From the NCBI GenBank assembly GCA_026929865.2, contig CM049408.1:23025001-23089000 (forward strand): DNA of 64,000 bases, in the 5' to 3' direction. Under the pieces are notes generated by a model that worked only from the letters and a program-made list of their open reading frames with translations, ran no database searches and was not told the DNA's origin. This document shows positions 1 to 12,567 of this stretch, piece by piece. Made by a program: the position numbers and the translations under genes. The DNA is from Hyperoplus lanceolatus. Lineage: Eukaryota; Chordata; Actinopteri; Uranoscopiformes; Ammodytidae. Each line of letters begins with the position of its first letter. Positions within the stretch are counted from its first letter, which is position 1.

Positions 1-296
1 AAACTGTACCTGCATTCTGGAGGCTGTAGTTTTTCACTCTATTGTTTCATATACTGACATCTACCCCATTATATCCAAATGGACGACTGAGTGTATTTTC
101 TACAACATTTCCTATAATCATTCATGAAATAGTTAACGTGTAAAAAAGCTTACCAAAGTTTGCAGGTGGTGTATGCAGTGGGCTGGTGCAGAGAGCAATT
201 AAAAATGTATACTCTGCTATTTATGGAACTGAAATTTCAGTGTTATGCAAGGGCTAACCGCGTGGTACATCATGACCCGTACCAACATAATACCCT

Positions 297-336
<40 letters not shown>

Positions 337-389
337 TGTATGAATGTGTGTGGGTGTGTATGAATTGGTGTGCAGCAGAGCAGCAGTTT

Positions 390-640
390 CAAATCAAAAT
401 CAAATCAAATCAGTTTTATTTGTATAGCCCAAAATCACAAATAAATTTGTCTTAGTGGGCTTTACATTTCGTACAATATGATATATGATACAATATGATA
501 CAATATGACACCCTGCCCTTACACCCTTAGCTCGGCTGAGAAAAAACTCCCAGTAAAAACCCTTTACTGGGAATAAAAAAAAATTGAAGAAATCTCAGGG
601 AGAGTCGACAGAGTAAGGGATCCCTCTCCCAGGACGGACA
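390..640. repeat. Common fish dispersed repeat
   Basis: TTTTATTTGTATAGCCCAAA, GTGGGCTTTACATTTCGTAC, AAAAACTCCCAGTAAAAACC, and CTCAGGGAGAGTCGACAGAG then CCCTCTCCCAGGACGGACA follow the order of a repeat very abundant in percomorph fish. I recall it but cannot name its class with certainty (LINE tail or SINE-like). Confidence 0.6.
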
Positions 641-669
641 CACAGTTTGTGTGTGTCTCCATATGCCTG

Positions 670-724
<55 letters not shown>

Positions 725-3449
725 CCCAGTGAGCATTTGACTGCTAAAGACCTGAAAAGCCCATGAATCAATACTGCTAATGAGAGTCTTAAGGCTTGGA
801 GGGGAGGGATAGAAAACCTCTCACCCTGTTCTTTCAATTTGTCTTCTCCTCCTACCTTTCCCACCTTTCTTTACCTCCCTCTCCCTCTACCTCTCCCCCC
901 TCTTAATCTTCACCTTTCCATCTCCCTGTCTCTCTCAGCCCGTATGTTTCTGTCCTCTGCCATCCAACTCCCATTTGTGGTTCAGACTACTTTGTTGCTT
1001 TCACTCCTGCCTCTCTCTCTCCCTCTCTCCCTCGTTCTTTTTCCCCTCCATTTCATAGACCCACAAGTAAAAGGCGTCAGGTGGTGCTAAACCGTACCAT
1101 CATCATCTCCTCCTCTCAGATGCATTTTGCTCCGCTCCTCCACTCTGACAAATTGAATATTCCCTCTAAACTATTTTATTTTTCTTTGGCGTATAGGTTT
1201 GCAAGATTTTTAGCCTCAAAATCATGTAAGCCTTAAAAAACAAATTCTACAGCCAATGTTAAAAGTGCAGGTTCTGCGTAGATTATTGTTGCCCTTTCCA
1301 ACTATTCCAGACAGCTATTAGTTTCCATTTATTTCAGCACGTCATAAAATATCAATGAACCCTGCTGCGTACTGGCTTATGTGTTGTAATCCATCACGGT
1401 GAACATCAAGTCTGCATTTTCTCAGTGTTATATTAATGGTGCATGGTAATGCGGTTTTTAAGCACACAGACTGAGTTGAAATGTCTGCACTGCATCACAT
1501 CATCAGCAGTGGAACGTGTATTTACGGGCCCATCTCACCACATTTAGCTTCGGTTCGATTCGTGACATGATGAGATGTGTCCCTCTCGCTCGTTTAGGGC
1601 AAATCAAAAACAAATGCCCTGGAGTAGTTCTCGAAAACCTTATCTGCAGAGTTCAGCCAACAGACACTTCTAATGCTGTGAGCGGTTCTAACAATTTTGC
1701 TCTCGTGAGACATAGATGTTGTATCCCAAAGACTTATCATTCATTTTCTGTTAATATGGCTATTAACGGAAAATGTGACTTAAATGATGGTCTAAATTGG
1801 GGCAGATTTTCTCGTTAGTCCCTGGTATGGGCGGGGCTCCAAAAAACCGAAATGCTACATACTGTATCTCATAATGCATACTTGAATATACATATACAGT
1901 TTGGTAGATTCATCTCCACTCAATCAATCTGACAGCATTGGCTGATCATATTTGAATAAAAGGAAATACTTATTGAAAGTTTAAAAAAAAAATCTCAAAA
2001 TAGTTCTTTAATATTTGGGATGAACGTCACTTATTTACAAAAATGTACTGCAATAAAGTAACTGCGAGCAAACAAATAAATGGATTGCAAACTGTGTGAT
2101 CCCGATACATATGTACATAATACAAAGAAATGCAAAAAACCCAACGGTTGCCTCAACCGGTAAACAAATTACACCCACATTCCTAAATTGCATGCTTTTG
2201 CAAAACGGTTGCACGTGATATAAAAGTGATTTTAAAATCACAGCAAAAATGGGCTAAAACAAACAAAACAGCTGGCGTGGCCCCTTTAAGGGAAACACAC
2301 CAGCACCCTAGTATCTAATAAAGAAGTTACAAAGTTGCTGATTAATACAGTCAGATGAAAGAGGAGGTGGGGGGGGAGGAGAAATGATAGTTTAGGGACT
2401 GGGTTGCACACAGAGGTGAGGCAGGTGAGTTTGATAAATGGCTGACTGGGCGCGGCGTTGTTTAGAGTTATTAATAATACACAGACGCTGTATCGATCCC
2501 TGACACGGGCGGGAGGCCCAGCGGCAGCAGATATGCTCTCTCTCCGATATAGATTTACATACGGCCCCCGTTTCTCCAGTATGGATTTAGTGGCAAACGC
2601 TCTGAGTGTTTTTCTAAAGGCTTTGACTGATTAGGCCTGTCCGATGCCCTGAAGGTGTACAGGAGAAAAGAGATGGAAAAAGAGAGAGAGAGAAAGAAAG
2701 ATGTATTTACTGTATTTGAAGTGTGTGAGGGGGTCAGCAGGGAGATGCCCCAACCATTCCCCCAAATCAACTCTGAACATAAGCGGAGCGGACAGGTGTC
2801 AGCGAGCACGCGGGTGAAGCCTCCCCTCCCAGTGAAAGCTATCAAGAGGCTAGAGAGCTGTCTGCGTTCAGTTAAAAAAAAACTCCTAATCATTTCCTCC
2901 CGACTCCCGCAACCTTACACAGCCCAGTCGCCATTCATCATCCTCCACGAGACATCTCGGGGAAAAGAAAGTTCTTAATTTACTGTTATAATGACAGCGT
3001 TTGCATATAAATCGCTGGTAACAATTGGGAGCGCTAATTCAGAGGGAGGAGAAACCGAGAGGGGGTTTTTCTTTTTCCCTTTCTTTTTTTTCATCTTTGT
3101 CTCGAGGAGGAGGAAGAAGAAGAAGAAAAAAGTGGAAGTATAGAAGCGGATCCCACGGCTTAAGTTCCCCGCTTTACTTTCACACACACACACACACCAA
3201 CACAAGCATATGCACACGCACACATGCAAGGGCCCCATCTCCTTTCCCCCTGTGAAGGCACGTGCAGGGGTCCAGGGATCACCCAGAATGCTTTGCCCTT
3301 CATTGTTGGGCAGTTCCTTTCAGTGCATTTAGAGGGGGGTGAGAGGCTCATGCTTTGCCAAGAGATGGGTCAGGCCCTTTCGCTGCCAGCATCCTTCTTT
3401 CACCCAGGCCTCTGTCTCCCGGGGCAACTCTCTTTCTTGTCCCCCCTGC

Positions 3450-3481
<32 letters not shown>

Positions 3482-3805
3482 GGAAGAGCGCGAGTGAAAG
3501 AGGAACATGAAAGGGAAAAGCAGGCTCCATGACTCGCTGCCAAACCTTCTCCAGTTTCCTCTCCACGACTAATCTGATTGGCTCCTCTGATGCTCCGACG
3601 GTGAAAGGAGCGCGGGATTGGACGATGCTAGGCAGGAATCAGGAAAAACAGTGGGCCGTACTTGGCAGGGAACGCTCGGGATGAGGCAGGAATTTGGGCA
3701 GATCCCCCCCCCCCCCCCCCCCCCATAGAAGTCTTTCGGGGGAATCTTTATGTGTACGTCGACACGTCTTGTATAGCCAGTGTGTTTAGAGCCTCCCTCA
3801 AGTGC

Positions 3806-3808
<3 letters not shown>

Positions 3809-3880
<72 letters not shown>

Positions 3881-3884
3881 TGGG

Positions 3885-3951
<67 letters not shown>
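3809..3951 (+). repeat. (TG)n microsatellite, interrupted
   Basis: Two TG blocks are separated by a GGTGTGTGTGGGGGG interruption near 3873-3887. Confidence 0.98.
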
Positions 3952-3955
<4 letters not shown>

Positions 3956-4267
3956 TTCGCTTGAGCGTCCTGTTGGATTGAAGGGCACGAGGAAGCTTTG
4001 GATTTGGGCAGAGAGGAGGATGGGGGGTGGAATAAAAGGCTAGAGAGGCCAAGGGGGAGAATGAGTGAGTAAAAAAAAAAAAAAGTTTATCTCCTGTTCA
4101 CCCGATTTAGGATTAGCAAGAAAAAGCAAGAGGGTTGGGGGGGTCGGAAAGAGAGGGAGAGAGGAAAAAAGACAGAGAGAGAGGAAGAGAAAAACACAGG
4201 GAATTAGACGTATAGAGAAACAATGAGGTGAATCAGGCTGAGCAAACCGAATCGACAGGGGATGTTT

Positions 4268-4520
4268 AAGGTTTAAGGTAACTTTATTTGTACCCGAGGG
4301 TAGATTTGGTTGCAGTTAAAAAGAATTGGCTGCTTACCCACACAGACAACATTAACAACATCGACAGACAGTGACATAAAAGTGACAACAGTGCTCCAGA
4401 CATAGGAACATTGTTGTTGGGAATTGGAATCAGGTTAATCGGCAGGTAGGCTACATGAGTGTCCAAACAAAAATCCTGGCTTATGAATAGTGGATAGTTA
4501 TTTTTTTCCCATTTTGCCAA
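4268..4520. repeat. LINE-tail type repeat fragment
   Basis: AAGGTAACTTTATTTGTACC, then CGAGGGTAGATTTGGTTGCA, resembles the reversed 3' end of fish non-LTR elements (AACTTTATTGTCCCC-like). The right boundary is uncertain. Confidence 0.4.
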
Positions 4521-4889
4521 TCCAAACCCAAAGTTTAACTCTGGCTCATTAACTGTTTCACTTTTTTTCTGTTAAACTACTAGCTTTGTCCCCAAAAAAT
4601 ACACATTTTGTTTCAAAATAACATGAAACAAACAAATAGCACTATATGGCAACACACACTAGTTCAAAACAGTGCCAGTGACTTTACATAGGCACAGTGG
4701 TGATGTCAGCATGCCAACTTTACTTTTAACAGTAGCTTAGCTATTGGATGTCCACAATTAGCATGTAGACATCTAAACTTCACAAATCATACTTCATTTG
4801 AGAACATCTCACTTCCAATCTCTTGACATCACGGGGCTGATCAAAGATCCTCTATTCTTCTGGGGAGGCTTACCACTAGATTTTGAAAC

Positions 4890-5185
4890 CTGGCTGCAGG
4901 GCTTTGCTTCCCATTCAGATACAAGGGCATTAGTGAGATTCAGCAAACCAGGTTTAAAAGTTGGGCCTGGCTACCACTCGGCTTTGTAGGTTTTTCACAA
5001 AAGGTTTATTGGGGCTTCTGTCAGGCCAGTCTTATTCTTTCACACCAAAATTGGAAAACTTTTTTTTAATGGACCTAGCAGGCTTTGTTGTAATGTATTC
5101 TGCCCCTCCTAAACTGTTGCAGAATAGTTCAGAGTGCCTGTCTAAATTATTATTGCCTGCTGGGCCATTTAGTTGTCCCTTAATG
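4890..5185. repeat. Degenerate copy of an abundant teleost repeat
   Basis: CCCATTCAGATACAAGGGCA, GGGCCTGGCTACCACTCGGC, GGTTTATTGGGGCTTCTGTC, CAGGCCAGTC..TTCTTTCACACCAAAATTGG and CCTCCTAAACTGTTGCAGAA follow the order of a repeat I recall as frequent in fish genomes, with many substitutions. The class is probably DNA-transposon derived. It has no intact coding capacity. Confidence 0.5.
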
Positions 5186-5718
5186 GAAATACTGCTGGGT
5201 GTCTTTGTTCTTTTTGTTTTTAAATTAAAGCTTCCACTAAAAGGCCTGTGATGTATATCAGTAATAAACATTAGTGAGTTGGCATAGATGAATATTTGCA
5301 GCAAAGTAAACATTTCTCACTAAGGGTGACAGTGTGCACTATACACAGAATAAAAGCAAGAAGACATTTCTCACAACAAACAGTCCAAATGGAAACAGCA
5401 ATACAAGTAAAGACGCAGGAGGTGAGAAGCAGATTAATAAATAAAAGAGACGCTCGCCAATTTGGGAGCGAGGATTAGGAGGTGTACAGATGCGGGGGAA
5501 AAAAGAGAGTGGGAGAGGGAACAAGAGAGGTGGGGAGAGAGAGAGAGAGAGAGGGATAGTGGGGGGAAGAAAACGAGAGAAACAAAGACCTCACAGTGTT
5601 GGGAGCGCTGCCGGGCATCCTCAGAGGAAAACAGAGGAGTCTCCTTTGTAGTTGAAGAGGAAGCTGCAGGTCTTGGTGGATGTGTGTATTAGCTGGTCCT
5701 TGAATTAGTGGCTCCCAA

Positions 5719-5835
<117 letters not shown>

Positions 5836-6125
5836 GCTTGTACATGCCTATCCTTTTTAGCCATCTTCCCAGCTCTCCAAAGCCATCAGTTGATCTTGCT
5901 GGCTCTCTTCACCTTTCTCTATACATCTTTACCTATTTCACTCTCTCTCTCTCATTCAATCTCCCACACAAACTTTATCTCTGACACGCACACCAGAAAT
6001 TCCGAAATAGAAACTTTTGCACGCACACATGTACAGCTTACACAAGCATATGTGCACTCTCTCACTCTCCATCTTTCTCTCTCTCTCTGTCACACAAACA
6101 CACGTGCAGGCAGGCACGCACGCAT

Positions 6126-6126
<1 letters not shown>

Positions 6127-6212
<86 letters not shown>
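6127..6212 (+). repeat. (CA)n microsatellite
   Basis: 43 perfect CA units, preceded by CACGCACGCATG variants. Confidence 0.98.
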
Positions 6213-6215
<3 letters not shown>

Positions 6216-6844
6216 TGTAGAAACACAACAACTGAGTGTTTTTCTCTCATAAGGCTTTCTCTCTGCACTCAAACAGGCTTTTCCAAACCAAGCCCGTCTT
6301 CCTTTGTGGGGTCTCAGGTGCAGAGCTCGGCATCAAAACAGACTTATTCTTCTTTATTTCTCGTATTTATTCCCTTTTCTTAGTCTGAGAAGAATCCTCA
6401 GCTGAAAAACCCACAAACTGAAATTTGACAAATGAGTCTCTCTTCTTCAGCTTCCTCCCTCTCACTCCATTACCTTTTCTTTCTCTCTCCCTCGTTGTTT
6501 TTTCTTCCGCCTTCCTCTTCCCTTTTAACTTGGTTGCGGTGGAAAATTCAAATGATTTCACGTACTATACAAACCAAACTGCTTCACAAAGGATTATTCT
6601 ATCTTGTGGCTATTTCATTTGGGTGTGTTTGGACCCAAAAGCCTTGGAAATAGTTTTTACTTTTACGACTATTTGTTTAAGAACACTTACTGTCTTACTG
6701 TTTTTTTTTCTTTAGTGCTGCTCAAGTGTATGAAAAAAACATTTCACTACAGCAGCCTAGGGATCACAGTTAAGTTGTCACGTTACTATTCATACAAAAA
6801 CACGTTTTAGAATGCCTTGACCTTAAAAGAATAGTTTGTAAAAT

Positions 6845-6960
6845 TACATTATTGCCGAGAGCAAGATGGAAAGATTGATATTATTCTCATCTCTGTGTGC
6901 TGTCTATTGGGCTGAAGTCAATTAGCTTAGCTTAGCATAAATACTGTAAGCAGTGTTGTT
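6845..6960. repeat. Fish dispersed repeat with AGCTTAGCTTAGCATAAA core
   Basis: GAAAGATTGATATTATTCTC, then TCTGTGTGCTG and CAATTAGCTTAGCTTAGCAT, matches a short repeat found very often in fish non-coding DNA (from memory). Boundaries are approximate. Confidence 0.5.
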
Positions 6961-7765
6961 GTTTAGTATGCACTGTATGCAGAAAGACCTGTCAAAACGA
7001 TAATTTTGTGGTTTTGGATGTAGTTTTTCCATTGAACCAGTATTTCTACCCACAGAAATATGATACATTTTTATTTTTACATTTCAGTTTCTGTGAGGAT
7101 TCCACAAACGTGATTCAACCCGTTCAATTTCTTAGCTCTAGTGGTGTTGTGGTCACATAATAATATAAAACCTGTTTGAGCCAGGTTTTTATACTGCCTA
7201 TTTCATGCCCTCCTCATTTCCAATGTAGTTGCCATTGGCTTGTGCATTTCTGATCACCATGCATCTTCAGCAAAGCCTGCCCACAGGTAACACACAACGC
7301 GTTTCCATGGCACAACTAGATTGGATTAAGACATATACCGAACTAGACACTCGAATTTTACGTCGTCTCCTTCCACTTCCTCACTCCCTCCGCAGGGATT
7401 CTCGAGCAGGCGCAGAAGCAAACTTCGATATGCTATATCCGATCCCTGTATACATGCAGAGAGAATGCCGACAATGAACGAGTTATCCAGGTGTTCTTAT
7501 CCGACTTCGCTTGTCCGTTAATGTGCCGATTTGTGTGTGAAGTAGATCGGATAAAGGTTTTTACAAGCATTTTAAAAGTCCTGTTGAAGTCTTATTTGTT
7601 TATTTACCTGATTATGAGTCTGCATTTAAATGCACTGACTGAGATGGTGTATATCAGAGGCAGAACATGTTCTACCAGTCAGTGTTGTGTGTACTTTCCT
7701 CTGGACAGCTGGCATATTGAATGGGAGCCTCTGCATGCCTCCTTTTGCTCCTTTGGCTGCATCCG

Positions 7766-7809
<44 letters not shown>

Positions 7810-8370
7810 ATTCAACAGTTGGCACGGAGTCAAGAAGCGAGACGGGATTTGAGGGGGGGGAGTGGGAATTGCGAGTTGGGCATGGGGAGTGGGTTGGTTG
7901 GCTGGTGGAGGAATTCTGTCAAAGAAAGCGTATCGGTTGCACCTTGCAGAGAGCGCCGAGGGGCAGTGGGTAGAAATAGGGTTGTTGTGAGGGGGTTTGC
8001 AGTAGTGGAAGTCTGTGCAGGAGCTACTGAGCTGGAACAGTAGAACGATAAGGGCTCGTTCATATGGAGAGCTCCCTGTTGAGTTATCACTCCATGAGGG
8101 TTTGAGGGTTTTGGGAGGGGATTTGCTTGTTGGATGCTTCTGTGAACATGTGTGAAAGTTGTCTACTACAGTATGTCTTGGTTTTGGGGCGTGTGTCCTT
8201 GGCACGCACAGTCCTTGGTCTTCTTGCGTGTTGTTGCCTCTTTTAGTTTGTGCTGTGTGTTGATGGCTATGTGTGTGTGTGTGTTGTGTTATGAGCGTTC
8301 TGCGGTTCTCCAAAGTCTGCGTGTGTGCATTGATTGATTGTCAAACGTCCCAGTGCACGTCTGTCAAATT

Positions 8371-8464
<94 letters not shown>

Positions 8465-8850
8465 GCCTCCTCCTCCCACACATCTGTTTATCTCATTGTA
8501 TCAGTCCCAGCAGTGATGGCATGTCTTCAGCAAGTCCCAGTCTGCCCATATGTCTGCCGTGATCCGTGAATAACTCTGCCTGCCAGTCTCAGACAGGGCC
8601 AGCCCTCTGCTACCACACTACACTGCTCTCTGACACACAAACACACAAACAAACACACAAACAAACACACACACACACACACAAACACCCACATGCTGAT
8701 GCCACTCCTGTTAATGCACACAGGTATTCACATATCGTCTGATGCGTGCACTCATCGAATATAGATACAGACATGTGCAGGCACAAATTCTGCCCATCAT
8801 CGAAGCAGGGACACAAGAGTACACTTAAAAAAAGCCCACACCAATTACAC

Positions 8851-8909
<59 letters not shown>

Positions 8910-8975
8910 TCCAATTGCTCACAGATGGGTAATTGATGCAGGAACACAGGCAAATGTGCACATGAAAGCCTCTCG

Positions 8976-9014
<39 letters not shown>

Positions 9015-9422
9015 CCCCTTAGCATCCCTCTCATCTCTTCCAGGTTAGAGGACACTGAGGTTTTTGACATTGAACACAGCAGAAGGAAGTAGTCTGTACG
9101 CTTTTATAAAGTCCGATAATAAGGGCTAAGGTAAATAAGGGTGAGGTTAATAAGCTCCGGGCCGGGGGAGATGTGTTAAAACACAGAGCAGAAGACACCC
9201 GGGTCAGAAAGATCAAAGTCTTACATCAAGATTACTTCTCTTGGAGAATACACCACAACAAATTGGTGGTATAGCCTAGGACTTCTCTCTCTCTGATTCT
9301 AACTGAGATAGCACCAATTAGCACTTCAAAGCACCATAAGGGTTTCCTCCGGCTATCTTTAGATGCCAGTAGGCGTCTTTCTGTCATTCTGTCAATAACA
9401 CTCAAAGAAGCTGCCGTAGAGG

Positions 9423-9426
<4 letters not shown>

Positions 9427-9471
<45 letters not shown>
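9427..9471 (+). repeat. (GA)n microsatellite
   Basis: About 22 perfect GA units. Confidence 0.97.
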
Positions 9472-9474
<3 letters not shown>

Positions 9475-9834
9475 TCCAGTGGGGGGAGATGCTTGAATAT
9501 GTTATCCAGTCGAATCCGTAGCAGTCAATATTACCATTGTTATTGGCATCGTTATAAAGATGAGCGTCACGGTTTTCGAAAGTCACGACTGAGAGACGGA
9601 AAGGCAAAACAAAAAGTTGGAGGGAATAAACTAGTTCAGAGAATGTGTCAGCGTGCGTGGGACTGTGTTGTTTTTCTGTGTTGGGAATTTCCAAAAACCT
9701 CCCGCTGTTCAACTACACCATTGACAGAGGAGAGTTATAACGATGTGCATGAAATCATCGAGGCTTTAACACCTTTCTAACAGCGTAGGCTACTCAGCAT
9801 TTTAAAGTTTTTTTTTTTCCAATCTGGAAAAATC

Positions 9835-10070
9835 ATGGACATATAAAGAAATGGACACCGGATTGAAACACGGCGCCCATTCATTCCTATGAAAGCTGCT
9901 CATTGGCGCAGAGAAGCAACAAGGAAGTATAATCCGGAAATTCCATGCGGCCCGGAAGCATGACGTAGCATGGACGTAGCTGCACTATGGACCTATCAAG
10001 AAAAAGGGCGGCAAGCGTAGCGGACTGGAGGCGGGTGTAGAATCATTCTCGTTCTGTAGCATCTAGCCTG
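9835..10070. repeat. Possible fish dispersed repeat
   Basis: GCGCCCATTCATTCCTATGA, AAGCTGCTCATTGGCGCAGA and AACAAGGAAGTATAATCCGG resemble a repeat seen in fish intergenic DNA. No ends or target duplication are identified. Confidence 0.35.
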
Positions 10071-10439
10071 GCGAAAACATACTGAAAGCCGTTAAAAGCC
10101 GTTGGGCTAATAAAACGCTTGAGGCGGCGTTTTGAAATGAGAAAACTTCCATTTTAATAGTATACAGTATCTCACAAAAGTGAGTACACCCCTCACATTT
10201 CTTCACATTTTTCTTTATATCTTTCCATGCGACAACACTGAATAAATGACACTTTGATACAATGTAAAGTAATCAGTGTACAGCTTGTATAACAGTGTAA
10301 ATTTACTGTCCCCTCAAAATAACTCGACACACAGCCATTAATGTCTAAACTGCTGGCAACAAAAGTGAGTACACCCCTTAGAAAAATTTTACAAATTGGG
10401 CCCAAAGTGTCAATATTTTGCTTTGCCATCATTATTTTC

Positions 10440-11230
10440 TAGCACTGCCTTAACCCTCTTGGGCATGTAGTTCACTAGAGCTTCACAGGTTGCCACTGGA
10501 ACCCTCTTCTACCCATTCATGACGACATCAAGGAGCTGGTGGATATTAGAGTCCTTGCGCTCCTCCATCTCCCGTTTGAGGATGCCCCAAAGATGCTCAA
10601 TAGGGTTTAAGACTGGAGACATGCTTGGCCAGTCCATAACCTTTACCCTCAGCTTCTTTAGCAAGCCAGTGGTCGTTCGGAGGTGTGTTTGGGGTCGTTA
10701 TCATGTTGCAGTACTGCCCTGCGGCCCAGTTTATGAAGGGAGGGGATCATGCTCTGCTTCAGTATGTCACAGTACATGTTAGAATTCAATGAACTGTAGA
10801 TCCCCAGTGCTGGCAGCACTCATGCAGCCCCAGACCATGACACTCCAACCACCATGCTTGACTATAGGCAAGACACACTTGTCTTTGTACTCCTCACCTG
10901 GTTGCCGCTCCACACTCTTAACACCATCTGAACCAAATAAATGTATCTTGGTCTCATCAGACCACAGGACATGGTTGCAGTAATCCATGTCCGTAGTCTG
11001 TTTGTCTTCAGCAAACTTTTGTGGGGTTTCTTGTGCATCATCTTTAGAATAGGCTTCCTTCTGGGATGACAGCCATGTAGACCAGTATGATGCAGAGTGG
11101 GCGTATGGTCTGAGCACTGACAGGTTGACCCCCGACCCCTTCAAGCCCTTCAGCAATGCTGGCAGCACTCATACGTCTATTTTCCAAAGCCAACCTCTGT
11201 GTACGACGCTGACCACGTGCACTCAACCTT
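10440..11230 (-). pseudogene. Tc1-like transposase remnant, main copy
   Basis: Read on the minus strand, the frames run from a fragment of the N-terminal HTH region (RRTQRLALENRRMSAASIAE, 11160-11215) through the first catalytic aspartate in LWSDETKIHLFGSDG, a conserved KHGGWSVMVWGCMSAAST (usually HGGGSVMVWGC) and QFIEF, to the left arm with the second D (in DNDPKHTS) and the glutamate (in NPIEHLWG). Several frame changes are needed to join these. The start of a normal transposase (about 340 residues) is absent, because the sequence beyond about 11231 is an inverted copy of the 3' end. Confidence 0.85.
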
Positions 11231-11239
11231 CGTAAACTG

Positions 11240-11556
11240 GGCCGCAGGGTGGTATTGCAACATGATAACGACCCCAAACACACCTCCAAGACGACCAGTG
11301 GCTTGCTAAAAAGCTGAGGGTAAAGGTTATGGCCTGGCCAAGCATGTCTCCAGACCTAAACCCTATTGAGCATCTTTGGGGCATCCTCAAACAGAAGGTG
11401 GAGGAGCGCAAGGTCTTTAATATCCACCAGCTCTGTGATGCTGTCATAAATGGGTGGAAGAGGGTTCCAGTTGCAACCTGTGAAGCTCTAGTGAACTACA
11501 TGCCCAAGAGGGTTAAGGCAGTGCTAGAAAATAATGATGGCAAAGCAAAATATTGA
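11240..11556 (+). pseudogene. Tc1-like transposase C-terminal fragment in the right arm
   Basis: The plus strand encodes LQHDNDPKHTSKTT, then a stop from an apparent one-base deletion. In the next frame it reads MAWPSMSPDLNPIEHLWGIL and continues to KAVLENNDGKAKY. This is the transposase C-terminus, in opposite orientation to the main copy, so the element carries two inverted 3' ends. Confidence 0.85.
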
Positions 11557-12478
11557 CACTTTGGGCCCAATTTGTAAAATTTTTCTAAGGGGTGTACTCA
11601 CTTTTGTTGCCAGCAGTTTAGACATTAATGGCTGTGTGTCGAGTTATTTTGAGGGGACAGTAAATTTACACTGTTATACAAGCTGTACACTGAATACTTT
11701 ACATTGTATCAAAGTGTCATTTCTTCAGTGTTGTCCCATGGAAAGATATAAAGTAAAATGTGAAGAAATGTGAGGGGTGTACTCACTTTTGTGAGATACT
11801 GTATGTTCTAAAGATAAGTATGAGCCTATGATTGATATCCAGAAAAATTGTGCAGAGACACAATCTTGTTCGCCGCTTGTACTGTGTGGACAGGGAAATC
11901 TTCCTACGGGCCGCATGAAAATAAGCTCCTCCCCAACCATGCAATACCAATGGGTTGGCCACATGTCCATGCTGGCTGCTCAGAGAAGGCACAGTCCTGG
12001 GGGCCTGGGAAAAATCCTCATTGTCATCCTTATCATCAAACAGCATCATGAATTACATTACAGTCATCAGCGTTGTTACTTTAAACACCAGAATAGAGCT
12101 GATATACGCTCAGGATTGCTGCGGCCTGCGCAGAGGTAGGGCAGCATGACCCTAATATTAGACAGTCTGATTCCCACTGATTGAGATGAGATTGCAAAAA
12201 ATAAATAAAAAATAAAAAATGGTCTCGCTATGCAAGCCTTATGATTTGCACTTTGTCAGCGGTAGCTACGGATTGAGCTGCTGTTCTTTATCATGGAGAC
12301 GCTGTCGATTCTTTGGGGAATCCAGGAGGGAGAGAGAGAGAGAGAGAGAGAGAAGACAGGGCGAGTGAGGTAGAAGAGGGAAGGGGGAAAAAAATGGAGG
12401 CAGCAATATCAAAGCAAAGTTTAGTCAACTTTCCTGAAGGTCGTAGGAGAGCGTGGCTGGGACGGGCCCCGGGGAGCG

Positions 12479-12567
12479 CCAATCAAAAGACAGCTTTGTC
12501 AACCAATCAAAAGGCCTGGCGCCGTATCATCTTCAATCGGACAAAAACACACCCGCGGAATAAAAAG
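12479..12567 (+). promoter_or_regulatory. Promoter-like cluster with paired CCAATCAAAAG boxes
   Basis: CCAATCAAAAG occurs at 12479 and again at 12503, followed by a TATA-like TAAAAAG at 12561-12567. The surroundings are locally GC-rich (GGGACGGGCCCCGGGGAGCG just upstream). No recognisable gene follows downstream. Confidence 0.3.

Larger units (their letters stand above)
10165..11801 (-). mobile_element. Tc1/mariner-like transposon with long inverted arms, defective
   Basis: Both ends read CAGTATCTCACAAAAGTGAG inward and are flanked by TA (10163-10164 and 11802-11803), the Tc1/mariner target duplication. The first 120 bases of the two arms differ at about 4 positions, and the arms stay alignable for about 570 bp each (10165-10739 and 11231-11801). 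Transposase remnants are present. The middle (minus strand) holds RRTQRLALENRRMSAASIA and, in DDE part one, HVLWSDETKIHLFGSDG and WSVMVWGCMSA. Both arms encode DNDPKHTS and NPIEHLWG (second and third catalytic regions), the right arm on the plus strand and the left on the minus. Frameshifts and stops make it inactive. Confidence 0.92.

Noticed and set aside
3570..3625. Two ATTGG (inverted CCAAT) motifs as a minus-strand promoter
   Set aside because: No TATA or GC box at suitable spacing and no gene follows. Too weak to list as a feature.
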